From: SIG480 sp045533555
GTDB taxonomy: Bacteria > Bacillota > Clostridia > Oscillospirales > JAAYXM01
NCBI GenBank assembly: GCA_045533555.1
Contig: JAZSHZ010000035.1
Coordinates: 1-10,466, forward strand
Direction: 5' to 3'
DNA: 10,466 nt
The notes under the pieces were generated by a model. It was not told the DNA's origin. It did not search any database and worked only from the letters and a program-made list of their open reading frames with translations. This document shows, one piece after another, positions 1 through 6,000 of the stretch. Position 1 is the stretch's first letter, and each line of letters starts with the position of its first letter. The position numbers were made by a program, and so were the translations under genes.

Positions 1-47
1 CGGCTCCCTCTCCGAGGGAGCTGTCGGCATCGCCGACTGAGGGAGTT
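1..47. repeat. Dispersed CTCCCTC/GAGGGAG palindromic repeat, read in frame
   Basis: The sequence holds two neighbouring hairpins. GCTCCCTC (3-10) pairs with GAGGGAGC (14-21) across a 3-base loop, and GTCGGC (23-28) pairs with GCCGAC (32-37). A second GAGGGAG (39-45) can pair instead with CTCCCTC (4-10), enclosing the inner hairpin, so alternative folds are possible. I recall elements of this design as abundant intergenic repeats in gut Oscillospiraceae and related Clostridia. Here the minus-strand frame of the giant gene runs through it without a stop, giving TPSVGDADSSLGEGA (2912-2926). The left end may be cut by the window edge. Confidence 0.75.
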
Positions 48-3000
48 TTATCTACATTGTCGGTGGAGGACGTTGAATTATCCTTATCCTCCGGCTTTGT
101 TGCAGGGATGGTAGGTGTGGTTGTTCCCGGTGTGGACGGTGCGCCGGAGCTTCCGCCGCCACCGCCGGCTGTGGTTGAACCGAAGACTTCAACAGTGAAG
201 TGGACGGTTGTCTTCATCGTTCCGTCGTCCGCGGTAATCGCGACGTGGTTCTTTCCAAGCTGCGATTTATCGGGCTTCCATACGATAACATTCTTCTCGG
301 TATCGATCACCATTCCTCGCGGAAGTGATGTTCCGATAAGAGTTATATCCTTACCGACGGGGCTTTCGACATTTATCTTGATTGAGACCGTGCTTCCTGC
401 CGTTGCAGACGCATCGGCAATCGGAGCGAAAACAGGAGCGGATGTTTCCATGCTTGAAAGCGGGATTCTGAGGCTCTGTCCTTCTTTAATGTTATAAACA
501 TATCCGAGAGACATATCAGACGAATCAACGAATCTTCTTATCGGCGATACCATTCCGATATCAAGGACAACATCTCCGTTTTCCGCAAGAAACGCACCGT
601 CGATTCTGTATGCGCCGTTCTGGATACCGTCATTTTCAATATAGACATACTTTCCTGAAAGCGCTGCCGTATCAACAGTCATGCCTGCATCGGGTGTGAA
701 CGTGATGTTATTTTCCATCGAAAGCTCGCGTGTGAAGGAGGAAATCGTTCCCGTGTATGCAGAAAGTGTTTCTTTCTCCTCTGCATCGACAAAATCGAGA
801 ACCTCGCCGTCGTTGAGGTATTTATAGACTATGTTTTCCTTTCCGTCGATGTTTTCAAGCGATATAACACCTGCAAAACCGCGGAAATTGAACTTACCAT
901 CAACAACATAGTCAATCTCAGTATTTGTCGAATAAATGATATAGTCGCATCTGCCGTTCTTGAGAGTTACCTTAACCGCGCTGAACGCATCGTTAAGACC
1001 CGGTTTTACACCCGGTGCTCTCTCCATTGTGACCTTTTCAATCTTCTCGACATATTTCTTTCCGTTTTCATACGGTTCGAGGACGGTCGTGAAGGTTGTG
1101 TTGAGGTCTTTGCCCTTTCTTCTTACAAGGAGATAATCAAGCTCGCCGAGTCTCTTATTGTTTGATGTCTGCGGCGGGAGTGCCGAAGCGAATGTTACTT
1201 CGTTCATCGGCTCATCCGAAAGCATCGTGAGGCAAAGCTTGACATCGCGCTTCTGAGTCATTTTCTGGTTCCAGTCCTTGACATTGAACTCAACCGAGAA
1301 GTTCTTGTCTATGGAGTTATATTTGCGGACATCATAGAGCCATGTGTAGCCGTGCGGATATTTTCCGTTGCTTACTCCGTTCGGGTCGGGACCGTATTTG
1401 ACATCCGGACCTGCATATACACCATACTTGTTGCCCTTGGCCTCCGTATACATCGGCTGCTCATAGAGCTCACCGAGACCGTATACTGCCGAAAGCTCAT
1501 CAGACTGGCTGTGGAAGCTATAGAGATGATCGTTACCGCCGTTTATATGGAAGAAGTCAACGCCATAGGAAATTTCATCATCAACCTTTACCATAACAAC
1601 GGAGCGGCGATATTCATCAGTCTGCTTATAAACGTTATCCACCGCAACATCCATGATCTTTACGTTATCGGAATCATCAAAATGATACGGTGTTCCGACA
1701 GTTCCGTTTGAAGTCTGCTCCATCTCATCAACAACAACCGTGTTGTGTGAAATTGCCGCATCTACCCATTCCATTCTGTTCGGCTGGCTTCCCGTCTGTT
1801 CCGGGTATCCGAGATCGGGAGCGATGTTGAGGCCGTATGCCGACATAAGCAGGTTGAGTGTATCGTAATGTCCGTGGCCTGTGTTTGCACCGAAATAGAT
1901 CGAGAAATCGCGGATTGTGTTTGTTTCGGTCTGCGCACTCACGGACTTGTTATGCGAACCTGCGCGGAGAGATGCAAATCCGAAGCCCGTAAGCATATTG
2001 CTTTCAAGTGCCAATTCGCCATCTTCTTCGATGATCTTCTCAATCTGCTTCATTACCCATTCGGGATCATCATCCAAAACGGTTCCGTGCAAGCCGTTTA
2101 CCGAATCGCCGTTCTTTTTATACATACCCTGAGCAAGGAGGCGGCTGCCTGTATACTTGAATCCCTGAATAGAATCCTTGAGTTCAAGAACAACGCCGGA
2201 GCTTGCCGTAGCACCCGAGTCACCAATCTGCGCACCATAGTAACCGCCGAGTGTTAAATTGAGATGTGCGGGGAACATGCTGAGGAACTTCGGATTCTCA
2301 AAGAGATTGATGGGTGATGCACCCTCATAGTCCTCAAGCATTTCAGCAAGGTAGAGAAGGTTTGTTATCCAGAGTCTGTTGTATCCCGGTGCGTTTTCAT
2401 TACCGATACCGTCGCGGTCAACCTCTTCAATGAGGTTTTTCATAACATATCCGCCGGCAATCGGCTTCTGCTGAATTGCACCTGTGTTGTAGCCGGTTCC
2501 GTCCTTTGTTATCCATTCGAGCATTTCGCTGCTTTCAGGCTCTCTGTTGAGCGCAACAGCTGCTGCCGCAAGAGCGGACTGATGCATACCGAAGTTACCC
2601 CAGAGCTTACCTGTCAGAACATCGCTGTATATCGTGAGAAGGATATTATCCTCAGCATTCTTTCGGACTGCGCCCGGGCTGTCCTTGAGGTTTACCGAAA
2701 TCGGATTTCCGTTTTCATCGAGCTTCCAGTTTCCGTAGATATCCTTTTCGTATTTTGCGCCCTTTCTCGAAAGGTAATTGACAACATACGGGTCATTGTA
2801 AATCGGGAGGAATGCATCATATGCGGTTGCAAATATTTTTGCCATACCGTTTGCCCAGACCGCGTCAACAATGCTTCCGCGGTAGGCATCGCCACGCCAT
2901 GTGTGCCAACGGTACCAATCGAAATCGGGGTATGCATCTGCAACTCTGTCGAGAAGGATTGCGCCGGCTCTTCCGTATTTTGCCTCACCTGTGTATACAA

Positions 3001-6000
3001 ATGCGTGTGCCAGGTCATCGATCGCATTCATGACAAGACCGCTGTTTGCAACACCGCCGTTGCCATACCATGCTGCTTCGTGAATATAGTATGCTATATA
3101 AGTGTGCTGAACGGGATACTTTGCACCGCCGTATGTATAATATGCAAGTCCGTTGTCGCCCTCACTGTAGGACGAGTCAAAACCGATGGCATTCGGGTCT
3201 GATGTGTAGGACTGAAGATAACCGAAACCGTCATCGACACCCCAGCGCGGATCACCCAAATCATTGATATAGAGGTCATTATGGAGATATCCGCCCTTTA
3301 CACCGTAGCCATAGTAATCGAACCATTCCTTCGTTGCGCGTGCAGCTATCCACTTGTTATACTGCGCGGACCATTCGCTCTCATTTGCGTATGTTATCGG
3401 ATTCTGTTTCGGCAATTCGGGGAATCCCGGGTTGTGTGAACACTCTCTTCCTGCCTTGACATCTTCGCAAACAAACATTTCATGGTGCTTCTGCAACGCA
3501 ATATCAATCGAGAACGCACCGCTGTCCGTGAGACCGAGTTTATAGAACGAAGCAAAATCGTTCGACGGGAAATTACGCTTACAATCAGGGCAAGTAATCT
3601 TCCACGGAGCCGTGAGAGGACTCATCGCCCATGCATAGGAACCGTATTCAAGACCGATGTTGCATCCGCAATAACGGCAGAAGAATTTCTTCGGGTCATA
3701 TTTATGTCCGACATGATAATATCTCGGAAGACCTTCAAAAACGACATTGTCATAGAGCCAGTCAAGCTTTTCTATCCACTTGTCCGCCTCGCGTTTGACC
3801 TTCTTGACTTCATCCGAAACCCAGCCGTATTTCTTCGCGTTTTTAATTGCATTCTCGCGCTCTGCAAGAGTATATATCTGCGGATTTACGGTTGCATCCC
3901 AACCAACGGTGATCTCAATCGGAGCAATTTCATAGATATCCGCATCGGTTTTCCATTCTCCGCTTACCTTCGCGGAAATGACAGCCGTTCCCGCTGCTTT
4001 GCCGGATACTCTTCCGCTTGCGTCCAAATCGATAAACTCGGAACCGCTCTCTACCGTCCATGTTACATACTCAGACGGAACAGCAACATTCTTTCCGCTG
4101 TTCATCGCCGCAACCGCTCTGACTGTCGTCTCTCCGTAGACATAGATATTTTCATTGTCCGCTTCAAGCGAAATGCCGAGAGTCGGATTTATTCCGGATG
4201 TATCCTCAACAAATATATCCATAGTACCTTCCTTGGTGAGACCGTCACGCGTTACCTTCGCAGAAATTGTTACCCTGCCTTCCGAAACGCCTGTTACCAC
4301 ACCGTTCTGATCAACTGTTGCGATATTTGCATTGCTTGATTTCCATACGATATTATCGATCGAATCAGGCTCATAGTTGATTTCTTCGCCACTGCCGTCA
4401 TAAAGCTTGACAGTGATATTCAACGATTCGCCGATATTAATCCCGGAAGCATCTGCCGCAAGGCCTGCAGAACGCATCGAGCTTCCGTTTTCAAATGAGA
4501 TATAGAGCGGATACCAGCAATCGCCGCTGCCATATCCACCTGCCGCGCTGTCATAAGCAATACCTTTGACCGGCTTGAATACGACATAATATTCACCTGC
4601 TGCCTTGACTTCGTTTGTTCCGAATGTCTTCAGCTGGTCAGGTCCCGCATTGGACTGCGGCACAAAATGATCCGCCGTTCCGAAATAATATTCGTTGTCT
4701 TTAACAAGCTTCGAAACGAGATTTCCGTCTGCCGCATCCTCAACAGGAATGAGATACAGCTCCATACAAGATGCTCGGTTTCTGCAATAGCCCACTGAAT
4801 CAACGGTATATTTTCCCGCTGAGGAGAAATGCGCCTTGAAAGCTATATAGGATGTTCCGTTGTTGATTCCCGAGCCTTCCCAAAGGAACTGCGCATATTT
4901 TCCGTCCGTCGTGAAGGAATACATATTGCTTGCGACGACGCTTCCCTTGATTTCATGGAATATCCAGTTTCGCGTTGCCGTATAGGTCAGCGCATTGTTG
5001 ACTGCCGTCGCATAATCTCCGGGGTATGCACCTATGCGGAAATCAATCGCAAAGTTTGCGGGATATTCTCCCATATCGGAAATGACGAGCTCAACGGTAT
5101 CGCTGTCATAGACATTTCCGCGGGCAGCTATCTTTGCCTTTATCTTTGCTTTTCCCGCACCTGTTACGTTCGCTTTCGTGTTATTATCCGAAAGTGTGAT
5201 AACTCCTTCATCCTGCTCGACGATCTCATAGCTGATAATCTCGCCGCCGCTTATGACCTTGCGGTCTGACTGCTCGAGGCGGACATCAAATTCGAGCTCT
5301 TCGCCGATATTGTATTTATCCTTTGCATAAATATATGCATTCTTTATCGTCATGGAGTCATCTACCGTGATTACGTTCTCTTCCGTTATGATCGTACCGT
5401 CAAGAATCGAATATGTTATGACGGTTGCTTTTCCTTCCTTCTTTGCGGTAAATGTCTTTCCGTCCTTTGAGACATCGAGGATATCTTCGCTTCCCTCCGC
5501 AAGTCTGTATTCAACATAGGCATTTTTTACGTCAACGGCTTCACCTGCATAATTCTTACCTTCATATTCTACAACAGTTGCGCTTTCTCCGACGCCGACT
5601 GTCGTATAGTCAAAGGTCGTCTCCGTTGATTTCAGTGCGGGACCGCCCATAAGGTCAACGCTATAGAGAAGGATTGCCGTTTCAGAGCCTACTTTGCTCT
5701 TTGTCATATAGACAATCATAAGATACTCTGCATAACCTTCGGAATAGTCAAGCTCATTTGATGCAATAAACTGTCCGCAGGACGGATAGGTCTTTACAAC
5801 CTTATCTTTGCTATAGGTGTCCGCCTCGCCGACATAGTTTTCCGCTGTCGTGTATGAGGCGATATTTGCGGTGATCGTATCAAAGTCCATAGTCTCCTCA
5901 TAGGGAAGCATATAGAGCTTTGCAAGACCGCCGTTTGCATATGAGTATGCGCCGAGGTCAACATTATATTTTCCCGGAGCCGGAACTTTGATCTTGAATG

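Noticed and set aside
1..47. CRISPR repeat, tRNA or terminator at the left edge
   Set aside because: There is a single copy with no spacers, no tRNA arm pattern, and no T-run after the stems in the gene direction; a dispersed palindromic repeat fits better.
57..497. Plus-strand open frame with a proline run
   Set aside because: The proline run is the complement of the glycine-rich linker of the giant protein, so it is a shadow.
2582..3202. Plus-strand open frame rich in Cys, Val and Ile
   Set aside because: It is antisense to the catalytic helical region of the lyase, with no start signals or recognisable motif.
3482..4339. Long plus-strand open frame (285 codons)
   Set aside because: It is antisense to the lyase and Ig-like region of the giant gene, has no ribosome-binding site, and its product shows no domain and a biased Arg/Ile/Cys composition. 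It arises from the codon use of the true gene.
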